The notes below the pieces were generated by a model. That model saw nothing but the letters and a program-made list of their open reading frames with translations, was not told where the DNA came from and searched no databases. From contig JAEYWD010000098.1 in NCBI GenBank assembly GCA_023429135.1, positions 1 through 30,870 on the forward strand: a stretch of 30,870 bases of DNA, given 5' to 3'. Shown here one piece after another: positions 30,613 to 30,870 of the stretch. Each line of letters starts with the position of its first letter. The stretch's first letter is position 1. The position numbers and the translations under genes were made by a program. Origin of the DNA: Bacteroidota bacterium. GTDB taxonomy: Bacteria; Bacteroidota; Bacteroidia; Bacteroidales; JAAUTT01.

Positions 30613-30870
30613 TTATTTCTGCTTTTTCTCTTTTAGCGGCTCGGGTAAATATTCGAAGAATGTATCGCCCCTTAAGCCTAAGCGTAAAGTTTCCAAAGGA
30701 ACAACCTCGTTGCTGGCAATGTTTCCAAGGTTAACATTTGCTCCCAAAAGTTTGATAAACCAAACCTGCTGGTTCTTATTCGGAGCTTCCCATAAAACGT
30801 TTTCGGCACCTACTTCTAAAACGATATCGTCGATTAATGCAGTGTTTGCAGAACCATCGGCATTGTAAAT
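30613..30870 (-). CDS. Phosphosulfolactate synthase, C-terminal part (runs off the window)
   Basis: The last 85 residues of a phosphosulfolactate synthase (ComA family), which adds sulfite to phosphoenolpyruvate to give (R)-phosphosulfolactate. Visible segments include LIDDIVLEVGAENVLWEAP, QQVWFIKLLGANVNLGNI and the family end VVPLETLRLGLRGDTFF. The gene enters from beyond the right edge; the stop codon is at 30613-30615. The family is known from coenzyme M synthesis in methanogens and sulfolactate formation in Bacillus. In this phylum a role in making sulfonates, perhaps for sulfonolipids, is a speculation. The spacing to aroE is 86 bp. Confidence 0.88.
   Translation of the reverse strand: MYNADGSANTALIDDIVLEVGAENVLWEAPNKNQQVWFIKLLGANVNLGNIASNEVVPLETLRLGLRGDTFFEYLPEPLKEKKQK

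Overview
The window reads as chromosome of a member of the Bacteroidota, probably a free-living or marine-type lineage in or near the Bacteroidales/Marinilabiliales. The evidence is a SusC/SusD outer-membrane pair, a secreted protein with a type IX secretion (T9SS) C-terminal sorting domain, OmpH/Skp, a DivIC-type protein, a two-domain FtsX-like permease, phosphosulfolactate synthase, a fused ThrA, A-rich ribosome-binding regions and several TAnnTTTG-type -7 promoter boxes. The taxonomic placement is inference; no rRNA gene is present. No tRNA, insertion sequence, integrase or CRISPR array was found.

Layout. 1-4012: an OmpH/Skp-like chaperone with a strong terminator, a family-2 glycosyltransferase, a convergent DivIC/FtsB-like protein, and a NarL-type histidine kinase/response regulator operon. 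4013-6990: a threonine operon leader with a Thr- and Met-rich leader peptide and an attenuator-like fold, then thrA (aspartokinase-homoserine dehydrogenase), closed by a perfect 16-bp inverted repeat. 6994-10090: a large FtsX/MacB-like permease with what looks like its own sigma-54 promoter and upstream activator site, and a small membrane-anchored unknown. 10200-12565: DNA polymerase IV and a DUF116 cysteine-rich protein. 12566-12957: six 41-bp repeats, each built on a CACGGTG-centred palindrome. 12958-13838: a small unknown and a TerB-like protein.

13949-17100 is a copper module: an unusual regulator that joins an HMA-like metal-binding domain to an AraC-type DNA-binding domain, then the Cu(+) exporting P-type ATPase. 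17205-17551 holds a decayed DUF433/PIN-like toxin-antitoxin pair. 17838-23117 is a SusC/SusD/small-lipoprotein uptake operon ended by a strong terminator. 23208-27409 has a small unknown, a 21-bp repeat tract, and a large secreted Asp-box beta-propeller protein. 27603-30870, all on the minus strand, carries phosphosulfolactate synthase (partial), aroE, an acyl-ACP thioesterase and a VWA-domain exported protein; aroE is bordered on both sides by heptameric repeats.

Most genes are ordinary for this phylum. The parts that deserve a second look are mostly between genes: the 41-bp palindrome array, the thr leader, the sigma-54/activator arrangement before the permease, the HMA-AraC copper regulator with its palindrome overlapping the promoter, and the set of short tandem repeats with 7-, 21- and 41-bp periods.
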